Positions 43,485 through 52,404 are shown, counted from the stretch's first letter. The stretch: DNA of 64,000 nt from Streptomyces sp. NBRC 110028 (GCF_001417735.1 NZ_BBUZ01000033.1:1-64000); one strand, 5' to 3'. The notes: generated by a model from the sequence alone, not told the origin. Program-made: numbers and translations.

Positions 43485-44192
43485 TCAGGGTTCGATGAGA
43501 CCTGCGCGGATGGCGTAGCGGGTCAGCTCCAGCCGGTCGTGCAGACCGAGCTTGTGCAGGAGGTTGGCCCGGTGGCGGTGCACGGTCTTGACGCTGATGA
43601 ACAGGATCTCGGCGATCTCCTTGGAGGAGTGCCCTTCGGCGACGAGTTTGAGGACCTCCTCTTCACGAGGGGTGAGGAACTGGTCGGGGTCTTCCTCGCC
43701 GTGGCGGACGCGCTCCAGGTAGTTGCGGATGAGGGCGGTGACCGCGCCGGGGTAGAGGAACGGCTCGTTGCGCATCGCGGCCCGGCAGGCGGCCACCAGG
43801 TCGCGGTCGGCAACCGACTTCAGCACATAGCCACAGGCCCCGGCCTTGAGTGCCTGGAACAGGTACTGCTCGTTGTCGTGCATGGTCAGCATCAGAATGC
43901 GCAGACCCGGCTTGAGCGCCACCAGCTCCCGGGTGGCCTGAAGACCGGTCAGGCGCGGCATGGCGATGTCCAGCACGGCCAGGTCGATCTCCTGGCTCCG
44001 GGCCGCCTCGATGGCCTCGGCACCGTCCCCGGCCTCGGCGACGACCTCCAGGTCGGGTTCCCTGTCGAGGATCAGGCGTACGCCGCGGCGTACGAGAGCG
44101 TGGTCGTCGGCGAGCAGGATGCGGATCGGCTTCCCGGCCGTGGCGGACGGTGCCGAGGCCGTGGTGGGTCCGGGCGGGGTCGGATCGGGCAT
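43485..44192 (-). CDS. NarL/FixJ-type response regulator
   Basis: 235 residues. The receiver domain has the acidic pair DDH (residues about 28-30), phospho-acceptor Asp in LAVLDIAMPRLTG (about 74) and Lys in GYVLKSV. The LuxR-type output domain reads LTPREEEVLKLVAEGHSSKE through ISVKTVHRHRANLLHKLGLH. Its start is 2 bp after the stop of the histidine kinase gene, forming a two-component pair. Probably regulates the stress genes nearby. Confidence 0.95.
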   Translation of the reverse strand: MPDPTPPGPTTASAPSATAGKPIRILLADDHALVRRGVRLILDREPDLEVVAEAGDGAEAIEAARSQEIDLAVLDIAMPRLTGLQATRELVALKPGLRILMLTMHDNEQYLFQALKAGACGYVLKSVADRDLVAACRAAMRNEPFLYPGAVTALIRNYLERVRHGEEDPDQFLTPREEEVLKLVAEGHSSKEIAEILFISVKTVHRHRANLLHKLGLHDRLELTRYAIRAGLIEP

Positions 44193-44194
44193 GG

Positions 44195-45157
44195 TCAGAG
44201 CTGCTTCCTGAGAGCGGGTGTCATGAGGCGGATCCGGGTACCGGTGCCAGGCGTCGAGATGATGTCGAGGGTGGCCCCGGCGAGCAGGGCCCGTTCGCGC
44301 ATGCCGCGGATCCCGGCGCCTTCGCAGGCGGCCTCGATGCCGCGGCCGTCGTCGGCGATCTCCAGCACCACCGCCTCGCCCACCCGGTGCAGGCTCACCT
44401 CGACCTGCCGCGCGTCCGCATGGCGGGCCGCGTTGGTCAGGCTCTCCTGAGCCACCCGGTACAGCACGAGCTCGCTCTCCCGGTCGAGGGTGGGCGGATC
44501 GGGATCGAGGCGGCGCACGACGCGCAGCCCGGTGTGGGTGGCGAAGTCCTGCGTGAGCGAGGTCAGTGCGCTGACCAGGCCCAGGTCCTCCAGGACTCCG
44601 GGCCGCAGGCGGCGCACCAGGCGGCGGACCTCGTCCAGGCTCTCCCGGGTGATCTCCTGGGCCTGCTGGAGGTCCTCGCGCAGTGGTTCGGGGGCGTCGT
44701 CCGCGGTGCGCCCCAGCACCAGCAGGATCGCGGTCATGCTCTGCCCGACCTCGTCGTGGAGTTCCTGGGCGATGCGGCGGCGTTCCGCCTCCTGGGCCAG
44801 CAGCGCCCGGGTGCTGGACGTGGCGCGTTCGTGCTCCAGCCGGTCGAGCATTGCGTTGAAGGTGCGGATCAGCTCGGACACCTCGCTACCGGCGCCGGCG
44901 CCGGGCACGGGCAGCCGCTGGCCCGGGCGCAGCAGGTCGACGGTGGTCATCAGCCTGGTCAGCCGGTCCAGCGGGGCCAGGCCCCAGCGCAGCAGGGTGC
45001 CGTTGGCGACCAGCATGACGGCGAGACCGCCGACCAGGATGATCGCCTCGGTCAGCAGCACCGGCACGGAGACGGTCACCGGCGCCCACAGCAGCAGCGC
45101 CGTAGCGGTGCCCAGCACCAGGGCGTTGAGCCCGAAGATCCGCCAGAACAGCGACAC
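44195..45157 (-). CDS. Membrane histidine kinase (NarX/DesK-like HisKA_3)
   Basis: 320 residues from a GTG after AAGGAGGAAC. The two N-terminal helices (IFGLNALVLGTATALLLWA; LLTEAIILVGGLAVMLVA) have almost no external loop, so sensing is probably within or near the membrane. A HAMP segment (APLDRLTRLMTTVDLLRPG) follows, then the phospho-acceptor His in RRRIAQELHDEVGQSMTAIL (about residue 133). The ATPase domain has NAARHADARQ and DDGRGIE. Adjacent to the response regulator. No GAF or PAS domain, unlike DosS/DevS kinases. Confidence 0.93.
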   Translation of the reverse strand: MSLFWRIFGLNALVLGTATALLLWAPVTVSVPVLLTEAIILVGGLAVMLVANGTLLRWGLAPLDRLTRLMTTVDLLRPGQRLPVPGAGAGSEVSELIRTFNAMLDRLEHERATSSTRALLAQEAERRRIAQELHDEVGQSMTAILLVLGRTADDAPEPLREDLQQAQEITRESLDEVRRLVRRLRPGVLEDLGLVSALTSLTQDFATHTGLRVVRRLDPDPPTLDRESELVLYRVAQESLTNAARHADARQVEVSLHRVGEAVVLEIADDGRGIEAACEGAGIRGMRERALLAGATLDIISTPGTGTRIRLMTPALRKQL

Positions 45158-45532
45158 CGGGGAAGTTCCTCCTTCTGCGTTCCGCGTGTGATCAGCTCTA
45201 CTGTCGCCCATCGGACCCCGGCGGAGCCGCCACAACTGATCACGACCGAGCCTGACACAGCCTGCCTCCCGCACCGCGCGCGGTCGATGGGGCCCGTCAC
45301 CCATATCCGAGGTCATCGGGTACCCACGCGCCCTTTCCCGCCATCGCCCCGTGGTCACCGCTGCCCCGGGCAAATGGGGTCCGCGCCCGATGGGCTTCCG
45401 ACGCCGGGTCGAGCAGAGTCGAAGGTGCTCGAGCCGTCCGGTACGGCCAGTGCGCGGGGTCCTGGAGACCGCGGCCGGCGGAACCGGGCGGCTGCTGCCG
45501 CGCCTGGCGCGCTTTCACGAAAGGACCTCATC

Positions 45533-45862
45533 GTGCCGCTCGACACCGCCCAGACCGGCCCCCGCTCCCGGCGGCTGACCTCTCATGAAACCCGTCAGCG
45601 CCTCGAACACGCCCGCAACAGCCGCCTGGCTCAGCTGCGTGCCCTCGACGAGAGCGCCCAGAGCACGGACGCCCATCTGGTGTCCGCGCAGACGGAGGCG
45701 ATCCAGCGAGTCCTCACCGAGATCGACGAGGCGTTCGCCCGCGTGGAGGACGACACCTACGGCATCTGCCAGGGCTGCGCCAAGCCCATCCCCGCCGAAC
45801 GCCTGGAGATCCTCCCCTACACCCGGTACTGCGTCGCCTGCCAGGGCCGCGCCACCGCCTGA
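45533..45862 (+). CDS. TraR/DksA-type zinc-finger protein
   Basis: 109 residues from a GTG after AAAGGA. Coiled-coil N-terminal half (LEHARNSRLAQLRALDESAQ, EIDEAFARVEDD), then a C4 zinc finger (CQGCAKPIPAERLEILPY, CVAC). DksA-like proteins insert into the RNA polymerase secondary channel or, in actinobacteria, act with other partners in stress. It is divergent from the two-component genes and is followed by a second TraR-like gene and an MreB-like gene. Confidence 0.9.
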   Translation: MPLDTAQTGPRSRRLTSHETRQRLEHARNSRLAQLRALDESAQSTDAHLVSAQTEAIQRVLTEIDEAFARVEDDTYGICQGCAKPIPAERLEILPYTRYCVACQGRATA

Positions 45863-45913
45863 CCCGCCCCGTCCGCCTCCTGTTTTCGTCTCCGCCCTGC
45901 TCAAAGGGGTGAA

Positions 45914-46282
45914 GTGGTGAACCACCAGACCATCGGCGACCGTGCCGCGCACCTGTCGCCCGAGGACCTCGCCGCGCTGCGGGAGAACCTCCACGAACAG
46001 CGCCTGTTCCGCCAGGAACAGCTGCGGCAGATCGCCGCGGCGCCCCGCGCCGAGGACCTGCTCCGGCGCCGCTCCGCGGCACAGGCCGAAGTGCACGTCA
46101 AAGTCGCCGCCTCCGCGCGCATGGTCCTCGCCGACGTGGAGGCGGCGCTGCGACGCATCGCCGAGGGCCGCTACGGCACGTGCCATCTGTGCCGTCGCCC
46201 TGTCGAGCGCGACCGGCTGATGATCGTTCCGCAGGCCCGCTACTGCGCACGGTGCCAGCAGGTGCGGGAGGCCGGACGATGA
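45914..46282 (+). CDS. Second TraR/DksA-type zinc-finger protein
   Basis: 122 residues from GTG (a second GTG follows immediately). LSPEDLAALRENLHEQRLFR, helical VEAALRRIAEGRYG, then CHLCRRPVERDRLMIVPQ and CARC make up a C4 zinc finger of the same spacing as the upstream protein. The two share the order coil then zinc finger but little identity outside it. Its stop overlaps the ATG of the MreB-like gene (ATGA), so they are translationally coupled. Confidence 0.88.
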   Translation: MVNHQTIGDRAAHLSPEDLAALRENLHEQRLFRQEQLRQIAAAPRAEDLLRRRSAAQAEVHVKVAASARMVLADVEAALRRIAEGRYGTCHLCRRPVERDRLMIVPQARYCARCQQVREAGR

Positions 46283-47118
46283 CCGTCCCCCGCCGCTTCC
46301 GGTCCGGCTCCCCCACCGGGCACCGGCACCGGCCCTGGCCGTTGTGCCGGCACTGCTGCGGCCTCGCCCTGGACCTGGGCAGTGCCCGCACCCGCGCCTG
46401 GATAGCCGGCCGCGGGATGGTCCTCGACGTACCCACCATCACCTTCCGCGGTGCTGGGGCGGTGTATCCGGTCCAGCGCGGCGCCATCGTCGACGTTCCG
46501 GGAACGGCCCGGATGCTCGACCGGCTCCTCAGCCACCGCCTGCCCCGCCTCACCCGCCCGCTGGTGGTGGTCACCGCGCCGGTGCTGGACGGCCCCGACT
46601 ACCGGGAACGGGCCCGCGCCGCCGTGGAAGTGCTCCGCCCCCGCGCGGTCCTGACCGTCCCCACCGCGCGCGCCATCGCCCTGGCCGCGGGCGCCGACCT
46701 CTCCCTGCCGCTGCTCGTGGTGGACATCGGCGCCCATCTCACCGAGGTGGTCCTCCTCGTCGACGGCCTGGTCTTCGACGCCCGCCGCACCGCCCTGGGC
46801 ACCACCGACCTCGCGGACGCCGACGCCACGGCGGAGATCAGCGAAGCCATCAGCACCATGTTCACCTCCATGCTCCGGCAGGACCGCACGTCCCTCACCG
46901 CCGAGGCCCTGGGCCGGGGTGCCCTCCTGGCCGGTGGCGGCGCACTGCGCCCCGACCTCACTCACCGGCTCGTCGGCGGCACGCACGCGCCCCTGCGGGC
47001 GGTTCCCACACCGCATACCGCGGCGGTCCGCGGCGCCGCCACGATGTTGCGGGCCGCGCACGGACATCCGTCGGCCAGGGGCACGTCCCCACCCGGGCCT
47101 GGCCCGCTCTTCCGCTGA
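46279..47118 (+). CDS. MreB/actin-like protein, short
   Basis: 279 residues, shorter than MreB (about 340). The actin phosphate-1 motif is LALDLGSARTRAWIAGRG, followed by DVPTITFRGAGAVYPVQRGA as in MreB (GRGIVLNEPS-like). Phosphate-2 is LLVVDIGAHLTEVVLLVDG, and the adenosine motif is GALLAGGGALRPDLTHRLVG. The internal deletion or shortening is between residues about 80 and 140. It could be a filament- or stress-linked actin-like protein rather than a cell-shape determinant. Coupled to the TraR-like gene. Confidence 0.82.
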   Translation: MTVPRRFRSGSPTGHRHRPWPLCRHCCGLALDLGSARTRAWIAGRGMVLDVPTITFRGAGAVYPVQRGAIVDVPGTARMLDRLLSHRLPRLTRPLVVVTAPVLDGPDYRERARAAVEVLRPRAVLTVPTARAIALAAGADLSLPLLVVDIGAHLTEVVLLVDGLVFDARRTALGTTDLADADATAEISEAISTMFTSMLRQDRTSLTAEALGRGALLAGGGALRPDLTHRLVGGTHAPLRAVPTPHTAAVRGAATMLRAAHGHPSARGTSPPGPGPLFR

Positions 47119-47205
47119 CCTCGCCGACCTCGCTGCCCCCTGACCCCGCCACCTCACCGGCCGGGGTCTGCTGTACGCCACCCCCTGCTCCGGAAAGGAG
47201 AACCT

Positions 47206-47841
47206 GTGTCCGGCGTGCCACCACCCGCACAGCCCCCGGATCCCCCGCACCACGGGCTCGTGCACCCCCTGTCGCTGTGGCGCTGGCGGCACAATCCGCT
47301 GTACCGGCGCACCGACCGCCTCCAGGGCCGGATCGCCCTGGCGATGTTGCTGCTCGTACCGATCCTGGGGCTCGGTGCCATGTTCGCCATCGGTGACGCC
47401 GCCCACCGGCACTACCGCGCGGCCGCCGAGCACCAGAGGCAGACCCTGCGCCTCACCACCGCCGTCCTCACCCACGACGCCCCGGACCATCCGGAGCCGG
47501 GATCGGCGGAGGCGAGAGAGAACCGCTATCCGGCCACGGTCCGCTACACCGGCCCGGACGGACGGATCCGCACCGCCGAGACCGACGTCCTGCCCGGGCT
47601 CAGCGCGGGCAGCTCCGTCGACGTGTGGGTCGACGCGGACGGAGCGATCGCCGAGCCGCCCATGCCCGCCGAGCAGATCCGCAGCCGGACCATGGGCTGG
47701 GCGCTCATCGGCTTCCTGACCGTGGCCCTCGCCGGTGCCGCCGCCTACCGCGGCGTCGCCGTGGTCCTGCGTCGGCGCAATCTCGCCCAGTGGGACGCCA
47801 AGTGGGCCGAGACCGCGCCACGCTGGACCACGTCCCCCTGA
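47206..47841 (+). CDS. Rv1733c-like two-helix membrane protein
   Basis: 211 residues from a GTG with AAAGGAG before it. WRWRHNPLYRRTDRLQGRI is the family's N-terminal signature. Two transmembrane helices (ALAMLLLVPILGLGAMFAI and GWALIGFLTVALAGAAAYRG) flank an extracellular loop with TVRYTGPDGRIRTAETDVL. Rv1733c belongs to the mycobacterial dormancy regulon; here the gene follows the TraR and MreB-like genes, which fits a stress-response cluster. Confidence 0.85.
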   Translation: MSGVPPPAQPPDPPHHGLVHPLSLWRWRHNPLYRRTDRLQGRIALAMLLLVPILGLGAMFAIGDAAHRHYRAAAEHQRQTLRLTTAVLTHDAPDHPEPGSAEARENRYPATVRYTGPDGRIRTAETDVLPGLSAGSSVDVWVDADGAIAEPPMPAEQIRSRTMGWALIGFLTVALAGAAAYRGVAVVLRRRNLAQWDAKWAETAPRWTTSP

Positions 47842-48000
47842 GCCTGCGCAAACGTTCACGCCTGCCCGGACCGACCACCCTGGACGAGCGCAGCCGAGCC
47901 ATGTCGTCCCCGGCCGCGGGGCGGACGGCCGGGCAGGTCGTCGACGGGCCGCCGAGCCGACAGCGGCGGCGGCCACCGGGCCGCGGCCGCTACGTGCACC
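47842..48000. other. Short gene-free stretch
   Basis: About 160 bp without a gene between the Rv1733c-like gene and the IS5-type relic. Confidence 0.35.
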
Positions 48001-48351
48001 TCATGGCGGAGAACACTGCCCTTGCCGGTCGAGCTCCAGCCCGACGATCCGGTCGTAGGACTCCAGCGCGATCTGCTTGAGCCGCGTGAAGACGCCCATG
48101 GCGATCCACTCGTCGCGACGGTTGCGGATCGTGGTGGCCGAGCAGGTCGTGTCTGCGATCACCTGGTAGGAGCAGCCGAAACGCAGGAGCTGCAGCATCT
48201 TGTTGAAGACGATCCGATCGCCGATGCGCCGGCGATGGCAGCCCAGCGGATGGTCCGGGTGGTCCTCCGGCCGTTCGGGCAGCAGGGCCGCGAATTGGCC
48301 CCAGAGGGGTTCGGCCAGCCATGATGACAGCACAGGCGCAGGTCTCCCCAA
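48001..48351 (-). pseudogene. N-terminal part of an IS5-family transposase
   Basis: WLAEPLWGQFAALLPERPED, GCHRRRIGDRIVFNKMLQLL, ATTIRNRRDEWIAMGVFTRL and ESYDRIVGLELDR are the N-terminal domain of an IS5-type transposase of about 270 residues. It ends at RQGQCSPP before the DDE catalytic core. TTG start. Remaining length 116 residues; inactive. Confidence 0.75.
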
Positions 48352-48539
48352 TGAGTGGTGTGCGGGCGTGCGACGGAAGTCGCACGGCGCCAGGGCCCTG
48401 CCGAAGCCAAGGAACGGCGTGATTCATCGACTCGCACACCGAGACCCCTGTGGCCGTGCTGGCGCCGCCACTTGAGTCGTTCGCCTCCGGCGCGAAAGGC
48501 TGCGGAATATATCGGGAGCCCGACGGGTTCTGGGCCGAC

Positions 48540-48971
48540 ATGAGCGACGAGAAAGCAGAGTTCAGCGTGCCGAACTGGGTCGGTGAACAGATCGAGAGGA
48601 TCCGGCAGACCGGGACGACGGAGGGCATTGAGGTGCTTGGCTCGCCCGTCGTGCTGCTGACGCTGCGCGGGGCGAGGTCCGGCAAGCTCCGCCACACGCC
48701 GGTGATGCGTGTGGAGCACGACGGCAGTTATGCGGTCGTCGCCTCGAAGGGCGGCGCACCCGAGAACCCCGTCTGGTACCACAACATCAAGGCGCACCCG
48801 GAGATCCAGCTTCAGGACGGGACCGTGACGAAGACCTACGTCGCCCGTGAGGCATCCGGCACCGAGCGCGCGCAGTGGTGGGAGCGGGCCGTAATAGCCT
48901 TTCCGTCCTACGCGGAGTACCAGATCAAGACGGACCGTCAGATCCCGGTCTTCGTACTCGACCCAAAGTGA
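48540..48971 (+). CDS. Deazaflavin (F420)-dependent nitroreductase family protein
   Basis: 143 residues from the ATG giving MSDEKAEFSVPNWVGEQIER. The split-barrel family of Mycobacterium Ddn shows VVLLTLRGARSGKLRHTPVM (a typical TTGRKSGKxRxTPL-like motif), then GGAPENPVWYHNIKAHPEIQ and FPSYAEYQIKTDRQIPVFVL. It would use F420H2 to reduce quinones or nitro compounds. Alone, between IS relics, with a hairpin just after it. Confidence 0.9.
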   Translation: MSDEKAEFSVPNWVGEQIERIRQTGTTEGIEVLGSPVVLLTLRGARSGKLRHTPVMRVEHDGSYAVVASKGGAPENPVWYHNIKAHPEIQLQDGTVTKTYVAREASGTERAQWWERAVIAFPSYAEYQIKTDRQIPVFVLDPK

Positions 48972-48977
48972 AGTGTC

Positions 48978-49005
48978 GGGGCGGCGGGTTCCGGCGCGCC
49001 GCCCC
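48978..49005. terminator. Terminator hairpin after the nitroreductase gene
   Basis: GGGGCGGCG...CGCCGCCCC, a perfect 9-bp stem with a 10-nt loop, beginning 6 bp after the stop codon. Confidence 0.6.
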
Positions 49006-49082
49006 GGGTGGCGATGTACCGGGACGTGCTCGCAGCGGTGTGCCGTTCAGAAACGTGTCACTGCTGGTCATGCTTGAAGGAT

Positions 49083-50075
49083 GTCAATATTCCGATCAGG
49101 CTGCTGAGCTGGGCGTTCCCTGTGGTTGGTGAGGCGGTCGGGGCGACGTGGTGTGGTACTCGTCGAGCAGTCCGCCAAGTACCTGACGGCGCCTGACCGT
49201 GGCGGCGGGCAGGGGGATGATGTTCGGGAGGTCGTCTGGGGCTCGTAGGTCGAGGCCGCGGTGGGCTCGTCCGGCGTTGTAGTGCTCGGCGTACCTGGTC
49301 AGGACCGTACACAGGTGTCGTTCGCCGGTGATGAGGAGTCGGTCGGTGCACTCGGCGCGGGCTGTGCGTATCCATCGTTCCGCGTAGGCGTTGGACCTTG
49401 TGGCGGAGTCGGGATGACAGCTGTGCCGTTGCCGGCGAAGACGGCGTCGAACGCGGCGGTGAACTTGCTGTCCCGGTCACGGATGAGGAACCGGAAGCAC
49501 CCAGCCCTCTCCTGAAGGTCCATGAGCAGATTGCAGGCGAGTCGGGCGCCCCATGCACCGGTCGGGTGGGCGGTGACGCCCAGGACGTGAACGCGCCGGG
49601 TGGCGATCTCCATGACGAAGAAGACATAGAGACGTCGGAGGAAGACGGTCTCCACGTGCATGAAGTCGCAGGCGAGCAGCGTGTGGGCCTGGGCTTGGAG
49701 GAAGATGCGCCAGGTCTGCTGGGAGGCACGCTGCGGCGCGGGCGGTAGACCGGAGCGACGCAGGACGCGCCGGACCGTGGCGGCGGCGACCCGATGGCCG
49801 AGCCGTCGCAGTTCACCCTGGATCCTGACGTATCCCCACGTCGGGTTCTCTCGCGCCAGGCGCTGGATGAGCGCAGCTGTCTCTTCCGCCAGCGGTGGTC
49901 GGCCGGGTCCGACCGCCGTCTGGTGCCACTTCCAGGGCACCAGACGGCGGTGCCAGGTCAGCAGTGTGCCCGGGGGTGACCAGCCGATGGCGGCGTAAGG
50001 CAGGTGTCAGGTGCCGTGCGAGAGCGGAGAGCACTGCACGCTCGGCCCATGAGGGCCGCGGCCGCTGGACCTGTC
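49083..50075 (-). pseudogene. IS3/IS481-type transposase relic, longest family A copy
   Basis: Reading the minus strand: LRRQVQRPRPSWAERAVLSA and RRHRLVTPG; a frame change; WKWHQTAVGPGRPPLAEETA, WGYVRIQGELRRLGHRVAAA, LACDFMHVETVFLRRLYVFF (first catalytic Asp), RFLIRDRDSKFTAAFDAVFA (second Asp); then a frameshift after TPPQGP. The C-terminal Glu region is read in another frame. Two frameshifts and a damaged N-terminus inactivate it, but the catalytic middle is intact. Confidence 0.8.
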
Positions 50076-50085
50076 GACGCAGCAC

Positions 50086-50184
50086 ACCAACCTCAGCCTC
50101 CTGCTCAAGGCGGGCGCGGACGCCACCAAGGCGTGCAACGGCGGCACCAAGGTGATCATCCACACCGCGAACGCGGACAGCGAC
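50086..50184 (+). repeat. 99-bp inverted copy of a GH53-gene segment
   Basis: Identical but for one base to positions 54100-54198 of the galactanase gene on the other strand. It encodes TNLSLLLKAGADATKACNGG and TKVIIHTANADSD in reading order. It is an isolated fragment between IS debris and the SDR gene, with no matching flanks, so it represents a small duplicated or copied segment. Confidence 0.75.
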
Positions 50185-50400
50185 GGAGGCGTGTCCTTGT
50201 GCGTCAGGCGCGCCCGAAGGGCCTGGCCACAGGCATCTCGTCAGCGGCCTATCCAACCGGATGCCGGTAGCCGAAAGGCAGCAGGAAACCTGGACCGAGA
50301 ACTGGTTCCTCCGTCAGCTGCAATCCGCCGGGGACAGAGCCCAGCGCCGACAGTAAGTTCTTTCTGCTCTTTCTGCCGAGGTCCTTCGGAAAGGTGAAAT
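50185..50400. other. Gene-free stretch
   Basis: About 215 bp without a recognised gene. A short frame from 50263 (MPVAERQQETWTENWFLRQL, 31 codons) looks coding-like but could not be assigned. Confidence 0.3.
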
Positions 50401-51162
50401 TCACCGGGCACCCATCCGAAGGGCGCCGTCCATACGGATGGTCTCGCCGTTGAGGTAGTCGTGCTCGGCGATCACGGTGACCAGAAGCGCGTACTCGCTG
50501 GGCTGAGCGAGGCGTTGGGGGAAGGGCACGCTCCCCGCGAGGCTGGCTCGTACGTCGTCGTCAAAGCCGGCCATCATGGGGGTGTCCACGATGCCGGGGG
50601 CGATGGTGACCACGCGGATGCCGTGCCGGGCCAAGTCGCGGGCCGCGGTGACGGTCATGCCTGCGACGCCGGCTTTAGAAGCGGAGTAGGCGATCTGGCC
50701 GACCTGTCCTTCGAACGCGGCGATTGACGCGGTGTTGACAATGACCCCGCGCTGGCCGTTTCTGTCCGGCTCGTGCCGAGCGATCGTCTCGGCTGCCAGG
50801 CGCAGAACGTTGAAGGTCCCCAGGAGGTTGACCTTGAGCACGGTGTGGAAGAGGTCAAGGTTGTGCGGGCCGCCGCGACCCAGTATGCGAGCCGACGGAG
50901 CGATTCCGGCGCAATTGACAGCGAGTCGCAGTTCCGCGCCGTCGGTCTCGATGCGTGCCAGCGCCCGTCGGACCGGCCCCTCCTCGGTGACATCGGCGGC
51001 CAGCAGGGTGATGCCGTCCGGCTGCGGGCCGGCCGCGGTCACAGCCTTCTCGAGATCCAAGCCGTAGACAGCGGCACCGCGCGCGGCCAAGGCGGCGGCG
51101 GTCGCGGCGCCCAGACCCGAGGCCGCGCCGGTGACCAGCGCCGCGGTTCCGGAAAGGTCCAT
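50401..51162 (-). CDS. SDR-family dehydrogenase (type II 3-hydroxyacyl-CoA dehydrogenase-like)
   Basis: 253 residues. Cofactor motif VTGAASGLGAATAAALAARG (residues 9-28), NCAGIAPSARILGR, VIVNTASIAAFEGQVGQIAY and YSASKAGVAGM with catalytic Ser, Tyr and Lys, ending TPMMAGFDDDVRASL. The insertion DLFHTVLKVNLLGTFNVLRL and the overall pattern match HSD17B10-like 3-hydroxyacyl-CoA dehydrogenases. AAGGGAG ribosome site. It lies 60 bp after the acyl-CoA dehydrogenase gene, so the pair probably carries out steps of beta-oxidation. Confidence 0.9.
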   Translation of the reverse strand: MDLSGTAALVTGAASGLGAATAAALAARGAAVYGLDLEKAVTAAGPQPDGITLLAADVTEEGPVRRALARIETDGAELRLAVNCAGIAPSARILGRGGPHNLDLFHTVLKVNLLGTFNVLRLAAETIARHEPDRNGQRGVIVNTASIAAFEGQVGQIAYSASKAGVAGMTVTAARDLARHGIRVVTIAPGIVDTPMMAGFDDDVRASLAGSVPFPQRLAQPSEYALLVTVIAEHDYLNGETIRMDGALRMGAR

Positions 51163-51222
51163 GGTTCTCCCTTGCGAAGGCCGTGAGGCTGCGGGATGAG
51201 GTGTTGACGGGGTGTTCGGGCG

Positions 51223-52365
51223 TCAGCGGGCGAGACAGCGGGTGATGACCAGTCGCTGGATCTGATTCGTGCCCTCGAAGATCTGCATGATCTTTGCCTC
51301 ACGCATGTATCGCTCGACAGGGAAGTCGCGGGTGTAGCCGTAGCCGCCCAGTACTTGGACGGCGTCGGTGGTGACCTTCATCGCTGCGTCTGTGGCCACC
51401 AGTTTCGCGACGCTGGCCTGGCGGCTGAAGGGGCGTCCCAGGTCGTGCCGACGCGCAGCGTCCACATAGGTGGCACGGGCGGAGTCCACCGCGGCGGCCA
51501 TGTCGGCGAGAAGGAAGCCCAGACCTTGATGATCGACGATCTTGCGGCCGAAGGTGGTGCGCTCGTTGGCGTAGGCGACGGCCGTGTCCAGAGCTGCCTG
51601 GGCGAGCCCAGTGGCGCAGGCGGCGATGCCCAGTCGCCCGCTGTCCAGGGCGCTGAACGCGATCTCAAGGCCCTGTCCCTCGTCGCCGATCAGTCGGTCG
51701 GAATCAATGACCGCACCGTCCCACATCGCTGAGGTGGTCGGGATGGCGTTCAGGCCCATCTTGCGTTCGGGCCGGCCGAAGGTGAGGCCCTCTGCCGCAC
51801 CTGGCGCGAGGAAGCAGGAGATGCCACGAGTACCCGGCGCCGTTCGGGCGAAGAGGGCGTAGAAGTCGGCCTTGCCGCCGTGGGTGATCCACGCCTTGGT
51901 CCCGCTGATGCGGTATCCGTCTTCGACGCGTTCGGCCTTGCAGGTCAGGGCTGCCGCGTCTGAGCCGGCTTGGGGCTCGGACAGGCTGTAGCCGCCGAGG
52001 AGTTCGCCGGCCAGCATGCGGGGCAGCCAGCGTTCCTGCTGTGCCGAGGTGCCGAAGGCGTGCAAGGGGTGGCAGGCCAAAGTGTGCACACTGGTGGCCA
52101 CTGCGACGGCGGCCCACTGGGTCGCCAGTTCTTCCAGAACTTGCAGGTATACCTCGTACGGCTGGCCTCCGCCGCCGTGCTCCTCCGGGTACGGCAGGCC
52201 CAGAAGTCCAGCCCGTCCGAGCAGCGCAAATAGCCCGTCCGGGTAGCGCTCGTCCACCTCGTGCTCCTCGACCCGTTTGCCGAGTTCCTTCTCGGCGAGT
52301 TCGCGGGCCAGGTCGATCAGATCCTCGGCCTCCTGCGTGGGAAGCATGCGGTCGACGGCCATCAC
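51223..52365 (-). CDS. Acyl-CoA dehydrogenase
   Basis: 380 residues. YSLSEPQAGSDAAALTCKAE and YRISGTKAWITHGGKADFYA are the FAD- and substrate-binding signatures, and VLGGYGYTRDFPVERYMREA and IMQIFEGTNQIQRLVI carry the C-terminal catalytic Glu region. Oxidises acyl-CoA to enoyl-CoA. Start GTG or the adjacent ATG. Divergent from a TetR gene; the operator-like repeat at 52373-52404 is directly upstream, so it is likely repressed by that TetR protein. Confidence 0.95.
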   Translation of the reverse strand: MMAVDRMLPTQEAEDLIDLARELAEKELGKRVEEHEVDERYPDGLFALLGRAGLLGLPYPEEHGGGGQPYEVYLQVLEELATQWAAVAVATSVHTLACHPLHAFGTSAQQERWLPRMLAGELLGGYSLSEPQAGSDAAALTCKAERVEDGYRISGTKAWITHGGKADFYALFARTAPGTRGISCFLAPGAAEGLTFGRPERKMGLNAIPTTSAMWDGAVIDSDRLIGDEGQGLEIAFSALDSGRLGIAACATGLAQAALDTAVAYANERTTFGRKIVDHQGLGFLLADMAAAVDSARATYVDAARRHDLGRPFSRQASVAKLVATDAAMKVTTDAVQVLGGYGYTRDFPVERYMREAKIMQIFEGTNQIQRLVITRCLAR

Positions 52366-52372
52366 AGCTCCA

Positions 52373-52404
52373 AGCGGTACTTAAAGCGGTACGTCAGTAC
52401 CGCT
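52373..52404. promoter_or_regulatory. TetR-type operator (one direct and one inverted AGCGGTAC repeat)
   Basis: AGCGGTAC occurs at 52373-52380 and again at 52385-52392, followed by GTCA and the exact inverse GTACCGCT at 52397-52404. The second and third copies form a perfect palindrome with 8-bp arms. It lies 7 bp before the acyl-CoA dehydrogenase start and 48 bp before the TetR start. Confidence 0.7.

Noticed and set aside
43485..45157. Assigning the two-component pair to the DosR/DevS or OsdK/OsdR oxygen-sensing system
   Set aside because: The kinase lacks GAF domains and haem-binding features, so only the general NarL-type class is supported.
46240..47976. A 578-residue minus-strand open frame across the MreB-like and Rv1733c-like genes
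   Set aside because: It is antisense to two genes with clear motifs, is Gly/Arg-rich without domains, and has no ribosome site; long antisense frames are common in GC-rich DNA.
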